Below, piece by piece: positions 36,511 to 44,250 of a stretch of DNA of 64,000 nucleotides (within the stretch, counting starts at the first letter, position 1; each line of letters starts with the position of its first letter). The stretch is from Bradyrhizobium sp. CB1015. GTDB taxonomy: Bacteria > Pseudomonadota > Alphaproteobacteria > Rhizobiales > Xanthobacteraceae. Location: the NCBI RefSeq assembly GCF_025200925.1, contig NZ_CP104174.1, positions 4,898,001 through 4,962,000 on the forward strand, in the 5' to 3' direction. The notes beneath the pieces are model-generated. The model saw nothing but the letters and a program-made list of their open reading frames with translations, did not search any database and had not been told where the DNA came from. The position numbers were made by a program, and so were the translations under genes.

Positions 36511-37119
36511 ATGTCACAGCAGAGCAGCATGCATTTCTATCTCAACTGGGCCAAGGAGCGGATCGACGAGATGGACGCCGCGTTGGCCTCATTCGAGGTC
36601 AAGGCCGGCCAGGCCAAGGCTGAGTCCAAGGTCAAGACCGATCAGCTCCTGTCCGATCTGACGCAGCGCCGCGACGAATTTCAGGCGCTGCTCAAGGCCA
36701 AGGCGAAGGAAGGTGAAGCGGCGTGGGCGGATGCCAAGGCCGAGTTGGAACGGCAATGGGTTGGATTCGAAGCCCAGATGAAGACCTACTTCGAAGGCGC
36801 AGGCAAACAGCTCGAGCAGCAGCAGGCCACCTTCAGGGATCTTGCGGCTGCACAGGCCAAGGCCTGGCGCGAAGCCGCAGACAAATTCCGCGAGGCTGCA
36901 GGCAAGGTCACTGCTGCCCGCACCGTGGACATCGACGCCGCACTCAAGCAGATGAAGTCCGACGCCTCCGAAGCCGAAGCACGCCTGCAGAAGCTGAAGC
37001 AGGCGGGCAGCGAGTCCTGGTCGGTGATGAGCGCCGCACTCGCTGAATCCCGCAAGGCGTTTGATCAGGCGAACAAGGCCGCCTGGGACGCGCTGAAGGG
37101 CGGTGATACCAAGAGTTGA
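36511..37119 (+). CDS. Helical coiled-coil protein, phasin-like in composition
   Basis: 202 residues, almost wholly helical, rich in Ala, Lys, Glu and Gln, starting MSQQSSMHFYLNWAKERIDE. Long heptad-like stretches (QLEQQQATFRDLAAAQAKAW) and regularly spaced Trp resemble phasins or apolipoprotein-like scaffold proteins, but there is no Phasin_2 signature I can point to. GGAGACGG precedes the ATG. A FixK-type box upstream suggests induction at low oxygen. Function is unknown; stress or storage-granule surface binding is one possibility. Confidence 0.65.
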   Translation: MSQQSSMHFYLNWAKERIDEMDAALASFEVKAGQAKAESKVKTDQLLSDLTQRRDEFQALLKAKAKEGEAAWADAKAELERQWVGFEAQMKTYFEGAGKQLEQQQATFRDLAAAQAKAWREAADKFREAAGKVTAARTVDIDAALKQMKSDASEAEARLQKLKQAGSESWSVMSAALAESRKAFDQANKAAWDALKGGDTKS

Positions 37120-37349
37120 GGACTGGCTTCAGTCGCATGCCCGAAGAGACGAGGTGGGGACCGCATCTGGATGCGCAGTAGCTCGCGCGCGCTCCGTGGC
37201 CCAAGGGATTGGTAATTTGCGAGGGGTCGGATTTCGAGAGTGGCACACCGCCGCAGTTCGCGGGCTAGAAAGGCCCGCCAGCGTGGACCATGTTGTTCAC
37301 GAGGGGTTCATACCCGCTGAAGCAAGCTGCGCCCTATGGAGGTTGTCAG

Positions 37350-37748
37350 ATGATTAGTATTGGGCTCGCCGCCGCGCTACTCGCGGGTCAGGCTTTGCCG
37401 GCGGTGGACTTTCAGCCCCCCAGGCAGCAGGTCCAGTATGGCGTGCCCAGGCACCCTCCACCGTGCGGCCACGGCTGGGACGTGAGCGCCCGTGACGGCA
37501 TGTGCTACCCAAACGGGTACCTTCCTCCTCAAGAACAGGCCGCGAGGCAGTACTATTATCGCGGGGGCGGCTACGGCTATGGGAGATATCCGGTGCCCTG
37601 CGGCCACGGCGCCGACGTCGATATCCGAGATGGACAATGCTATCCAAACGGAACGGTCCCACCGCAGTTTCAGCAGGGCCGACAGGGATATTACGGCGGC
37701 GACTACTACGATCGCGGTCCGCGGCGCCGATATTATCGCTATTATTGA
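37350..37748 (+). CDS. Small secreted protein with two internal repeats
   Basis: 132 residues with a short signal peptide (MISIGLAAALLAGQALPA). The mature part holds a tandem module: PPCGHGWDVSARDGMCYPNG and, 40 residues later, VPCGHGADVDIRDGQCYPNG, each with two Cys that can form a disulfide. Between and after them are Gly/Tyr/Arg-rich stretches (RGGGYGYGRY; GRRYYRYY-like tail). GGAGG precedes the ATG. The module is common in short Bradyrhizobium secreted proteins; function unknown. A hairpin terminator follows directly. Confidence 0.7.
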   Translation: MISIGLAAALLAGQALPAVDFQPPRQQVQYGVPRHPPPCGHGWDVSARDGMCYPNGYLPPQEQAARQYYYRGGGYGYGRYPVPCGHGADVDIRDGQCYPNGTVPPQFQQGRQGYYGGDYYDRGPRRRYYRYY

Positions 37749-37772
37749 GCCCGCCAGCGTGAACCGGCGGGC
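37749..37772 (+). terminator. Hairpin after the repeat-containing secreted protein
   Basis: GCCCGCC (37749-37755) pairs with GGCGGGC (37766-37772) across AGCGTGAACC, then CCGCTCCTTT. Related hairpin sequences occur near 42449 and 44314. Confidence 0.6.
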
Positions 37773-38137
37773 CCGCTCCTTTCACCCAGTTCGGCACCGG
37801 CGCTTTATTTGCCCTTCCCATACCGTGGTGCAGACGGTTCGAGTTGCCACGACGACGTCAAACAGCGGGCCGCGGCCGAAAGATTCAACGCTATTGCAAA
37901 GCTTGTCACCGGGCAGCCCAAAATCGCGGCCTCGGTCAGATGCCCCGAGCGGCACCAGGGCAGTCAGCGATCGCTGATCCTCAATCCCTAAAGCGATACC
38001 GCGCTGCCAATCCGGACCTCGAGCGCTTCAGCGCCTATCGAGATGGAATGACGCTCCGATCGGAAACCGTTTCCTCCGGGCTGTGGGACTGACGCGCCGA
38101 GGCCCCCAAGAAGGGGGATGGGGCTTTCCAGCGCTGG
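37773..38137. other. Gap without a convincing gene
   Basis: A plus-strand open frame here contains YCKACH but has no credible start or fold; I do not call it. Base composition begins to fall from here on, marking entry into the accessory region. Confidence 0.4.
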
Positions 38138-38287
38138 CTAGTGCAACACCCGTCCGGCTTCGGCAAGCCGGACCCTTTCTCTCAGCTCTTCGAGCTCCTC
38201 GATCGCGTCCAGCAATCTCACCAGCTCGCGGGCAATATGTGTCAAACCGGACTTGGATTGCTTTAAAATACGAACTCGCTGTGCCAT
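38138..38287 (-). CDS. 49-residue helical protein
   Basis: Starts MAQRVRILKQSKSGLTHIAR, followed by ELVRLLDAIEELEELRERVR, a heptad-rich coiled coil. GGAGG lies nine bases before the ATG. It resembles in layout the IS-truncated helical protein near 47.5 kb (short basic start, then a SELEDL/EELEEL coiled coil). Function unknown. Confidence 0.5.
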   Translation of the reverse strand: MAQRVRILKQSKSGLTHIARELVRLLDAIEELEELRERVRLAEAGRVLH

Positions 38288-38352
38288 CGGTGCACGCCTC
38301 CATGCTCGGGCAAGTCCAATTGGCAAGGAGCGTGCCACCCCATGAAGGGAAC

Positions 38353-38640
38353 TTATGGCGATTTATGGCGGAAGGGGTGTCTTGTCAACATCATTGATTT
38401 GTCTCGATTTTTCCTTGCTCCCCGGAGAATAGCTACGGTGTTTGCAACGGTCTCCTCGGAGCCATCTAAACCGTAGTTTTTGACTGCGCCGCGAATGTTT
38501 TTCACTGCATCAAGATCGCGCCGGTAAGCCATCTTCGGAACGATGTGCGGACGCGCGCACTTACAGGAATGCGCCAAGCAGAGGACCGTAGTTCCTTTTG
38601 AAATCTCCGTTGAGCTTTGCGATCTTCGACACTTCAGAAG
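38353..38640 (-). pseudogene. Possible remnant of a TnpB/OrfB-type gene (C-terminal part)
   Basis: The frame contains PHIVPKMAYRRDLDAVKNIR; the string RRDLDAVKNI is like the last RuvC motif of IS200/IS605 TnpB proteins (usually DRDxNAAxNI), and two Cys lie just before it (SCKCARP), as in the TnpB zinc ribbon. The rest of TnpB is absent. Another short frame upstream is out of phase. The match is short, so this is tentative; it might instead be a small unrelated gene with Met at 38532. Confidence 0.3.
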
Positions 38641-38848
38641 CAACCTTGTGTTCGTCGGCCATTGAGCTGGTCGTGTTGAGTTAGAGCCAGCGCCCTATAA
38701 ACTCCTGTTTTGCCCGACGGAGCAACAGCAATTTCGGTATTTCGAAAACATTTGTTGCGCAACCGCTAGCCCCTTGACCAACGTTTGGCTCCAACGAGCC
38801 AGAACCTTTCTAGACCTAGCGGCTTGTCTCCCCCCGCTTTTCGCGGAA

Positions 38849-39385
38849 TCAATCGAGGCATACACCACCGCTCACTGCTCGTTCATGCCCCGCGCCGCTC
38901 GCCGCCCTGCTCCCACCCACGCCGACGGCCGGCAGATGAAAATCACCTTCGGCCAGATGCGGGCGATGGGCCTGAGCAGAATCCTGGTCTATTGCCACTG
39001 CGGCCACCACGTCGCTCTGGACGGGGCTTCGTGGCCGGACGAGGTCCGGCTTTCTGACATTGAGCCTCGCTTCGTATGTCAGGGCTGCGGCGCCCGCGGC
39101 GCCGATGTCCGGCCCGACTTTGAGCGAGGTAATCCCCGGATGGCAATCACGGGCGTAAACGAGACCGCCGACTGAGCTGGCCTTAATCGCCCCCCCCCGG
39201 GGGTGCTGCCGCTCTAAGGCTTCAAGAATCTTCCCGGAGCGGTCTAGAACCGCCGTGCTTCTGGCCAGGATGGAATAGCTGTTAGCCAGAACTTCAAGCT
39301 GGGACCGCTCGATTGGGTCGACAGCGGTTTCCGCAGCTCGGGCAAAGCGCTCGGCCTCTGCCAGGTATTCCGCTTGCGTCATCAT
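38849..39385 (-). CDS. Small helical protein; only the first ~68 codons are likely real
   Basis: The N-terminus MMTQAEYLAEAERFARAAET and the next ~45 residues (IERSQLEVLANSYSILARST) form a typical small helical Bradyrhizobium protein. At 39188-39201 the sequence has a long C run followed by G run; one base more or fewer would end the protein at TAA 39183. As written, the frame instead reads on for ~110 codons antisense to the zinc-ribbon gene, with no protein-like character. I take the natural gene to be about 39183-39385. Confidence 0.4.
   Translation of the reverse strand: MMTQAEYLAEAERFARAAETAVDPIERSQLEVLANSYSILARSTAVLDRSGKILEALERQHPRGGAIKASSVGGLVYARDCHPGITSLKVGPDIGAAGAAALTYEARLNVRKPDLVRPRSPVQSDVVAAVAIDQDSAQAHRPHLAEGDFHLPAVGVGGSRAASGAGHERAVSGGVCLD
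38936..39175 (+). CDS. Small protein with paired Cys (zinc-ribbon-like), unknown function
   Basis: 79 residues from ATG 38936 (MKITFGQMRAMGLSRILVYC), or 96 from ATG 38885. The body has LVYCHCGHHVALDGASWPDE, then VRLSDIEPRFVCQGCGARGA: two Cys pairs spaced like a small zinc ribbon. The pattern (RLSDIEPRFVC-x2-CG-x-RGADVRPD) is a family I associate with rhizobial genomes, without known function. A minus-strand open frame covers the same bases, but this strand has the recognisable motif. Confidence 0.65.
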   Translation: MKITFGQMRAMGLSRILVYCHCGHHVALDGASWPDEVRLSDIEPRFVCQGCGARGADVRPDFERGNPRMAITGVNETAD

Positions 39386-39608
39386 CAGCCCGAACGAACG
39401 AAAGGGCGAAGTCGTTCCTAGCCTTCGCCGTTCCGAGTTCTTTGGCTATGCGGACAGCGGCTAATCGGGCTTGCGCAACACGCCGCGAAGGAGCCGCTGA
39501 CTGTCCGCTTGCTCCATGGGGTGTTCGCTAGGTGGGGGCTCGCGCGTTTGGCGACCCAAGAACGTGTCCGGCGCCTCCCGCAGCAATTTTGCAGATCGCG
39601 CCGCTGCT

Positions 39609-39617
39609 TCCTGAGCC
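39609..39617. repeat. Target-site duplication, left copy
   Basis: TCCTGAGCC, repeated at 41042-41050 on the other side of the IS256-type element. Nine bases is a normal duplication length for the family. Confidence 0.85.
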
Positions 39618-41041
39618 GGTCGTGTCCCCGGTGATGGTGTAGCTCGGTAGAGCAAAGCCGTCCGCACGCGCGCCCTCCCATGGCGCCGTAGCGGGCGGGC
39701 GGCTTTGCGGTGGTCACCGGCAGTTCGCCGGTAGGGTCGGGTTGCTGACACCAACCTGATTCGAGGAACCACCGATGACCGATGAGATGATGAACCTCCG
39801 CACGCTCGTGGAGAAGACCCCTGATGCGGATCTGCTGCGCGAGATGATCGGCTTTGCTGCCCAGCGCCTGATGGAGCTGGAAGTGGAAGGCCAGACCGGG
39901 GCCGCCTACGGCGAGAAGAACCCCGAGCGTCTGGCGCAGCGCAACGGCTACCGCGACCGGACCTGGGAGACCCGCGCCGGCACGGTCGAGCTGCGCATTC
40001 CCAAGCTGCGCAAAGGCTCCTACTTCCCCGGCTTTCTGGAGCCGCGCCGGATGGCCGAGAAGGCGCTCACCGCCGTGGTGCAGGAAGCTTATGTGCAGGG
40101 CGTCTCGACCCGCTCCGTCGACGATCTGGTGCAGGCGATGGGCATGAGCGGCATCTCCAAGAGCCAGGTCTCGCGGCTGTGCGCGGAGATCGATGACAAG
40201 GTGAAGGCGTTCCTCGCTCGCCCGATCGAGGGCGATTGGCCCTATCTGTGGATCGACGCCACCTACGTGAAGGTGCGCCAGCAGGGGCGCATCGTGTCGG
40301 TCGCGGTGATCGTCGCGGTCGGCGTCAACAGCGATGGCCGGCGCGAAGTTCTCGGCATGGACATTGGTCCCTCGGAGGCCGAGACATTCTGGACGGCGTT
40401 CCTGCGCAAGCTCGCCCGCCGCGGCCTGCGCGGCGTCAAGCTGGTCGTCTCCGACGCCCACGAGGGCATCAAGGCGACCGTCGCCAAGGTGCTCAACGCC
40501 AGTTGGCAGCGTTGCCGCGTGCACTTCATGCGCAACGCGCTGGCCCATGCCGGCAAAAGTGGACGGCGTGTCGTCTCCGCCTTCATCGCCACTGCGTTTG
40601 CCCAGGACGATGCCGAGGCCGCACGAGCGCAATGGCGGAAGGTCGCCGATCAGCTCCGCCCCAAGCTACCCAAGCTCGCCGGCTTCCTCGACGAGGCCGA
40701 GACCGATGTGCTGGCCTACATGACGTTCCCGCCGCAGCACCGCACCAAGCTGCACTCGACCAACCCGATCGAGCGCCTCAACGGCGAGATCAAGCGCCGG
40801 ACCGAGGTCGTCGGCATCTTCCCCAATGAGGACGCTATCGTCCGCCTCATCGGCGCGATCCTGCTCGAACAGAATGATGAATGGGCCGTCCAGCGCGCCC
40901 GTTACATGACCCTGGAAACCATCGCGCCGTTGAGCGATGATCCAACCGTCAGCCTCCCGGCTATCGCCAGCTGACCAGTCCGGCTCTTGCCGGCGAACGC
41001 GGTGTCCCACCGCCAGTTACACCACGCTCAGGGACACGATC
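39618..41041 (+). mobile_element. IS256-family insertion sequence, apparently intact
   Basis: 1,424 bp. The ends are GGTCGTGTCCC on the left and, read inward from the right, GATCGTGTCCC, with further matches inside (GGTGTA). It is flanked by the direct repeat TCCTGAGCC and carries one full-length transposase gene. Identical target duplications and an undamaged transposase indicate a recent insertion. The target is a small helical protein gene. Confidence 0.9.
39775..40974 (+). CDS. IS256 (mutator-type) transposase
   Basis: 399 residues, full length for the family. The DDE catalytic residues are visible as Asp in [11 protein letters not shown], Asp in [15 protein letters not shown] and Glu in [19 protein letters not shown], with the conserved Cys-His-type motif [11 protein letters not shown] between. 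The N-terminal region ([24 protein letters not shown]) binds DNA. It should move its own element by copy-out/paste-in. The ATG is 157 bases from the left end. Confidence 0.95.
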   Translation: MTDEMMNLRTLVEKTPDADLLREMIGFAAQRLMELEVEGQTGAAYGEKNPERLAQRNGYRDRTWETRAGTVELRIPKLRKGSYFPGFLEPRRMAEKALTAVVQEAYVQGVSTRSVDDLVQAMGMSGISKSQVSRLCAEIDDKVKAFLARPIEGDWPYLWIDATYVKVRQQGRIVSVAVIVAVGVNSDGRREVLGMDIGPSEAETFWTAFLRKLARRGLRGVKLVVSDAHEGIKATVAKVLNASWQRCRVHFMRNALAHAGKSGRRVVSAFIATAFAQDDAEAARAQWRKVADQLRPKLPKLAGFLDEAETDVLAYMTFPPQHRTKLHSTNPIERLNGEIKRRTEVVGIFPNEDAIVRLIGAILLEQNDEWAVQRARYMTLETIAPLSDDPTVSLPAIAS

Positions 41042-41050
41042 TCCTGAGCC
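41042..41050. repeat. Target-site duplication, right copy
   Basis: TCCTGAGCC, identical to 39609-39617. Confidence 0.85.
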
Positions 41051-41103
41051 CGTGCGATTTGCAGGGACAAATAAATAAACCAATGCGCGCGCTGACCAGC
41101 CAT

Positions 41104-41188
41104 AAGGGCGCTCCCCTTTCCTATGCAGGCGGGAGCGCAATCGGCCTCTCAGCCACCGACGCCTACGGGCAGAGCCTCGGCCGGTGAT
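41104..41188 (-). promoter_or_regulatory. Structured 5' leader, copy 1, with anti-Shine-Dalgarno hairpin
   Basis: On the minus strand this ~85-nt stretch, ATCACCGGCC to the ATG, is nearly identical to 60138-60220. Up to CCTGCATA only three bases differ. Two stems are conserved: ACCGG/TCGGT here versus ACCGG/CCGGT in the other copy (a G-C to G-U change that keeps pairing), and GCGCTCCC/GGGAGCGC, whose right arm contains the Shine-Dalgarno GGGGAG. The pairing would block ribosome access, so the leader probably controls translation. No known riboswitch is recognised. Confidence 0.6.
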
Positions 41189-41467
41189 GATAAAACAATA
41201 CACCTATCGGCCTGGTTGCTAACCAAACCATGGGGTCCAAGCCAAGGTGGACGTACTGTTAGGTGTTCCGCTTGTGAATACACGCAAAAAGCGGGGTCGA
41301 TTTAAATCCCAATCTATTCCGGGCCGGAGAACGCGTAAGCCGGGTCAGGGGAGACAGCGGCCGGCGCTACGTCCGCGCGGTCAGCGGGCAGACTGCACCC
41401 CGTTTGGCTCCGCTGGCATTAAAGCAGGTGAAAGGATTCGCAATCGCCAGTCCGGCCCCTTACCTTC

Positions 41468-41486
41468 AACTCCGGATATTGGAGTT
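41468..41486 (+). promoter_or_regulatory. Hairpin covering a Shine-Dalgarno sequence
   Basis: AACTCC-GGATATT-GGAGTT forms a perfect 6-bp stem with a 7-base loop. The right arm is the GGAG Shine-Dalgarno of the gene starting at 41494. Short stems like this can arise by chance, but the position matches other leaders in this region. Confidence 0.35.
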
Positions 41487-41493
41487 CGCGCGT

Positions 41494-41832
41494 ATGGCCT
41501 CGCCTTCGATCATTCCGAACGATCGACTGGACAAAGATTTCTATATCGTTTTGCAGGACTTCCAGGGCGGCGCGGCGTTTCGCGAGACCGACGAAGGTAT
41601 AGACTACCCGACCCTCATCCAGGATCTGCTATCCGGCCAATACGAGAATGTCTTGCGGGTGGTCGTTTTCAATCCGGCCGAAGGTTGGTCGCGCGACGCT
41701 TCGGAGGACATTGCTCGCAATCTGGAGCGCCGGATTGCCGCGGACGAGCAGGAGATTTCCTCCACGCTCCGCGACTTCCTCGAGGCGCAGCTAGGCCCAC
41801 GTATTGGCGTTCAAATCCCCTTGCCGCTCTAA
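41494..41832 (+). CDS. Conserved small protein of unknown function
   Basis: 112 residues starting MASPSIIPNDRLDKDFYIVL. It contains YPTLIQDLLSGQYENVLRVV and FNPAEGWSRDASEDIARNLE, a pattern I recognise from many Bradyrhizobium and Rhodopseudomonas hypothetical proteins; no function is known. The fold is probably mixed alpha-beta. The ATG has GGAG nine bases upstream, within a small hairpin. It stands alone between the IS256 element and a DNA ligase remnant. Confidence 0.8.
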   Translation: MASPSIIPNDRLDKDFYIVLQDFQGGAAFRETDEGIDYPTLIQDLLSGQYENVLRVVVFNPAEGWSRDASEDIARNLERRIAADEQEISSTLRDFLEAQLGPRIGVQIPLPL

Positions 41833-41907
41833 GGACTCGACTCTGCCGCGATTGTGCTTAGATGCGGGCCATGCGTATGGCGTATGAGCTCTGCCTGGGA
41901 ACCGCCG

Positions 41908-42228
41908 CTGCACTCCCGAAAGCACGATCACGAAGTCCAGCTTTACGCCTTCGACATTCTTGCCATAGGCGGCGACGACTTGCGCGCCCTGCCTCTGCAC
42001 CTTCGCAAGACAAACCTCGAGCGCCTGTTGGCGCGGCGGCCGGACGGGATCAGGGTGGCACCTTTCGAGCGCGGCGAGATTGGGCCGGACCTCTTCAGGG
42101 CGGCGTGCCGGATGGGCCTAGAGGGCTTGGTCTCCAAACATCGCGATCGGCCTTACCGGGGCGGGCGGCAGAAGCATTGGATCAAGGTGAAGAACCGAAG
42201 CCACCCTGCGATCGGCAGGGAGCTTTGA
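41908..42228 (+). pseudogene. C-terminal fragment of an ATP-dependent DNA ligase, copy 1
   Basis: About 106 codons match the back half of the adenylation domain of LigD-type ATP-dependent DNA ligases: LHSRKHDHEVQLYAFDILAI, then RVAPFERGEIGPDLFRAACR, LEGLVSKHRDRPYRGGR and HWIKVKNRSHPAIGREL before TGA. The GLVSKH and WIKVKNR strings are nucleotidyltransferase motifs IV and V. Motif I with the active-site Lys, and everything before it, is missing, and there is no start codon in context, so the fragment is inactive. A second, rearranged copy is at 45005-45261. Confidence 0.8.
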
Positions 42229-42249
42229 AGGATACGCTGGCGGGCTCCC

Positions 42250-42411
42250 CTAAGGTGTCACTAGTGAGCGCAGTAGATCCCAAACCATTCGAACGTAGGA
42301 AAAGAAAAACTCGTCTATAAAACGGGCAGATCGCGGCGAGCTTATTAAAAGGATGCTGAACACGATTATGCCGGCTGAGCCGATGAGTAACTCTTTGGTG
42401 TCGCGGTGCAT
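42250..42411 (-). CDS. 53-residue predicted membrane protein
   Basis: Starts MHRDTKELLIGSAGIIVFSI and ends LLRSLVTP. It has one hydrophobic helix (about residues 8-25) and an amphipathic C-terminal part rich in Phe (DEFFFSYVRMVWD). There is no strong Shine-Dalgarno, and the frame could extend upstream, so the start is uncertain. Possible small membrane protein; unknown function. Confidence 0.4.
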   Translation of the reverse strand: MHRDTKELLIGSAGIIVFSILLISSPRSARFIDEFFFSYVRMVWDLLRSLVTP

Positions 42412-42569
42412 GGTGTAGATGATGCGGCGGCAGGCTACGAGAAAACAAGTCCGCCAGGGTGAACCGGCGCCAGCGGAAGGGCCGCAGGGACCGCTCTTGT
42501 ACTGAAAAGCTCGCGCAGGACCCATTTGGTTGAATGGCAATCCGGCCGGAAACAGGTCATACTGGCATT

Positions 42570-42665
42570 ATGGAGAAGCTCTCAGCGGCCGCACCGCTCT
42601 ATGCGCTCATAATTCTGCCGTGCGGAGCAGCCTTTGCGGTGGGCTTGGTGTACTGGGTCATTTGA
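42570..42665 (+). CDS. 31-residue predicted membrane peptide
   Basis: Encodes MEKLSAAAPLYALIILPCGA and ends AVGLVYWVI. The protein is almost entirely one long hydrophobic helix with a short charged start. The upstream Shine-Dalgarno is weak (CAGG, distant). It belongs to a series of tiny membrane proteins between 42 and 45 kb. Function unknown. Confidence 0.45.
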   Translation: MEKLSAAAPLYALIILPCGAAFAVGLVYWVI

Positions 42666-42751
42666 TCGCTGGTCGGCTAACCGACGTCGTTCTCCAGATC
42701 ATTACGGGGCCCGCTGGCACGAACCGGTGCTCCTCACCACCTACTCGTTCT

Positions 42752-42982
42752 TCAGCAGAGATCCACAAAGCGAACATGTAGGGTGACGTAGCCTTTTGCC
42801 CCATCAAGCAACACTTTGACCTGACTTGCCGTAGCCCCCGGGCCAAGAACGATACCTCTCTTGCCGCTGAGCCGAGGTCCCGCAGAGGCGGTAACGACGA
42901 TCCGTCGACCGCCAAGCAGCTCGTCTTTGACAACCAACAGATCGGCGGATCTCGGCAAGTTGCGGTTCGTAGTGCGAGGCAT
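42752..42982 (-). CDS. Small KOW-like beta-domain protein
   Basis: 76 residues starting MPRTTNRNLPRSADLLVVKD. The core RIVVTASAGPRLSGKRGIVL followed by VKVLLDGAKGYVTLHVRFV has the Gly/Val pattern of a KOW-type small beta barrel (a fold that binds RNA or protein in NusG, some ribosomal proteins and relatives). The assignment is from pattern only. Monocistronic on the minus strand. Confidence 0.55.
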   Translation of the reverse strand: MPRTTNRNLPRSADLLVVKDELLGGRRIVVTASAGPRLSGKRGIVLGPGATASQVKVLLDGAKGYVTLHVRFVDLC

Positions 42983-43031
42983 GGCTCTTCGATTACCACG
43001 GTGCTCCAATGCCTTTGATGACTGGCTGCGA

Positions 43032-43244
43032 TCAACCGCCGATCGGGCCGGACAGCGTCTGGATCCCCGCTTCTATGACGGCAATGTCCCGCTCGATCTC
43101 AGCAATGGAAGCTCGACAGTCGAAGCCGGTTCTGGCTTTCATGTCGACTGCCAAGTGTCGACGATGCGTCCTCAGATTTTCCATGGACTGACGATCCCCG
43201 AGCTTGGCATAGCTGCCCACAATCAACTCAATCGCACTCGGCAT
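43032..43244 (-). CDS. Conserved 70-residue helical protein
   Basis: Starts MPSAIELIVGSYAKLGDRQS, continues MENLRTHRRHLAVDMKARTG and ends in an acidic helix IAEIERDIAVIEAGIQTLSG. A family of such 65-75-residue proteins recurs in Bradyrhizobium accessory regions; function unknown. AGGTGG precedes the ATG by five bases. It is transcribed toward the KOW-like gene, 50 bases away. Confidence 0.7.
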   Translation of the reverse strand: MPSAIELIVGSYAKLGDRQSMENLRTHRRHLAVDMKARTGFDCRASIAEIERDIAVIEAGIQTLSGPIGG

Positions 43245-43685
43245 AATACCACCTTACGCAAACTTCGGATTGCAATGGTGGCAAGCTAGCGTGCAAAGCG
43301 ATTTTTGTAAATCTACATGCAAAAACCCACCGACCTGGGAGCCGGCGGGTTTCTCTTTGCCCATGCGTACCGCGGTACTCGTCACCGATCCGCGATAATC
43401 GATCCTAGCGCGGCACCGGTTGATGTCCGGTTACCGCTTCAGCCGCGGCGACGCGTTATCAGCCGCTGCCGATTGCGCTTTGCGATTAGCTTTTGCACAC
43501 CCAGGACGCGCAGTACCTCTCGCGCGTTCGGAGCCGCGCGGAATCTATAATTTGCGAAACGTCTGCCGCACCGTTTTGATGCGGCATGCTGCGGCCCCAG
43601 AAGATTAGTTTCGGCGACGTGCGCCACCGGCGTACGCGGTGTCCTCGATCATTGTGGGAATTAGCTCAACTCAATCGATCAGGTA
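43245..43685. other. Gap with a terminator-like hairpin and a weak ORF
   Basis: Contains the hairpin at 43323-43352 and a minus-strand 62-codon frame from GTG 43627 to 43439 (RFANYRFRAAPNAREVLRVL in its middle), which I regard as possible but unproven because its start lacks a ribosome site. Confidence 0.35.
43323..43352. terminator. Terminator-like hairpin
   Basis: AAACCCACCG pairs with CGGCGGGTTT (one mismatch) across a 10-base loop and is followed by TCTCTTT. It could end transcription from either direction. Confidence 0.5.
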
Positions 43686-43814
43686 TTAATTATTCAATCT
43701 GACTGAGATGTTTCGCCCGGCCGCTAGATCACTGAGAAGTCCGATTTCAACCAGGAAGACCGCCCCTGTCATCGCGAAGACAAGAAACAGGTCACCCAGT
43801 GACAAGTGCAGCAT
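43686..43814 (-). CDS. 42-residue predicted membrane peptide
   Basis: Encodes MLHLSLGDLFLVFAMTGAVF, then LVEIGLLSDLAAGRNISVRL and NN before TAA. One hydrophobic helix (residues 3-28) followed by a polar, partly amphipathic tail. GAGG lies seven bases before the ATG. A strong hairpin (43835-43883) sits just upstream in its leader. Function unknown. Confidence 0.5.
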   Translation of the reverse strand: MLHLSLGDLFLVFAMTGAVFLVEIGLLSDLAAGRNISVRLNN

Positions 43815-43834
43815 GTTCAGCCTCACGAATCGAA

Positions 43835-43883
43835 GAAACGGCCCCTATGGCATAAGCAGGGACTGGGTTGCCGGGGCCGTTTC
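43835..43883 (-). terminator. Strong hairpin upstream of the 42-residue peptide gene
   Basis: GAAACGGCCCC (43835-43845) and GGGGCCGTTTC (43873-43883) are perfect complements of 11 bp. On the minus strand the stem ends in TTTCTTCG. It may be a terminator for an earlier transcript or an attenuator in the leader of the peptide gene 21 bases further on. Confidence 0.5.
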
Positions 43884-43949
43884 TCGGAGATGCTTGACGC
43901 GTTCATCCGGCGCCTAGCAATTCTATTCTAGCCCGAATTTAAATCGTGT

Positions 43950-44000
43950 CCACATTTAATGTGGTTTAATTCCATTAATTATCAATATATATAATATCCG
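43950..44000. promoter_or_regulatory. AT-rich patch with operator-like palindrome
   Basis: CCACATTTAATGTGG (43950-43964) has complementary 6-bp arms CCACAT/ATGTGG. It is followed by a run of A/T (ATCAATATATATAATATCC), very unlike the rest of the window. This resembles a promoter with an adjacent regulator site, but no gene start lies close downstream on the plus strand. Confidence 0.3.
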
Positions 44001-44163
44001 AAAGTCGTAGCGCTAAGGCGATGATTTAGCGCTTGGAGCGCCGCGGTTTCGCCCCCATGCGACGCGATGTGATCAAAGGCTGGACCGTTGTGGCTATCAA
44101 GGCGGACTCCGGAAGAGGATCACCAGCGCGAACTGACCCCCTGCAAGTGCAACCGGCGGCTCA

Positions 44164-44250
44164 TCACACGTGCCTGTGCAGTCCCCAAAATGCAATGAGC
44201 ACGAGGGCTACGGCTCCAATTCCCAACAGCATGAGAATGGCTTCCAGCAT
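44164..44250 (-). CDS. 28-residue predicted membrane peptide
   Basis: Encodes MLEAILMLLGIGAVALVLIA followed by FWGLHRHV. A single hydrophobic helix with Glu near the N-terminus and His/Arg at the C-terminus. GGAG is present but about ten bases from the ATG. Part of the series of tiny membrane proteins in this region; function unknown. Confidence 0.45.
   Translation of the reverse strand: MLEAILMLLGIGAVALVLIAFWGLHRHV

Larger units (their letters stand above)
39461..41103 (-). pseudogene. Small helical protein gene interrupted by the IS256-type element
   Basis: Reading from ATG 41103 (GGGGAG upstream) gives MAGQRAHWFIYLSLQIARAQ, and then the IS256-type element begins. Removing the 1,424-bp element and one copy of its 9-bp duplication joins the frame to EAAARSAKLLREAPDTFLGR and on to TAG at 39461, giving a 69-residue protein. 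It is related to the protein at 60221-60394: both have IARAxEA, a helical stretch, then APxTFxGxxT. The upstream leader (41104-41188) is also shared. The gene is inactivated by insertion. Confidence 0.8.

Noticed and set aside
37844..38092. Open frame containing YCKACH, like a cytochrome c or HNH motif
   Set aside because: No signal peptide, no further conserved residues and no credible start; one short motif is not enough.
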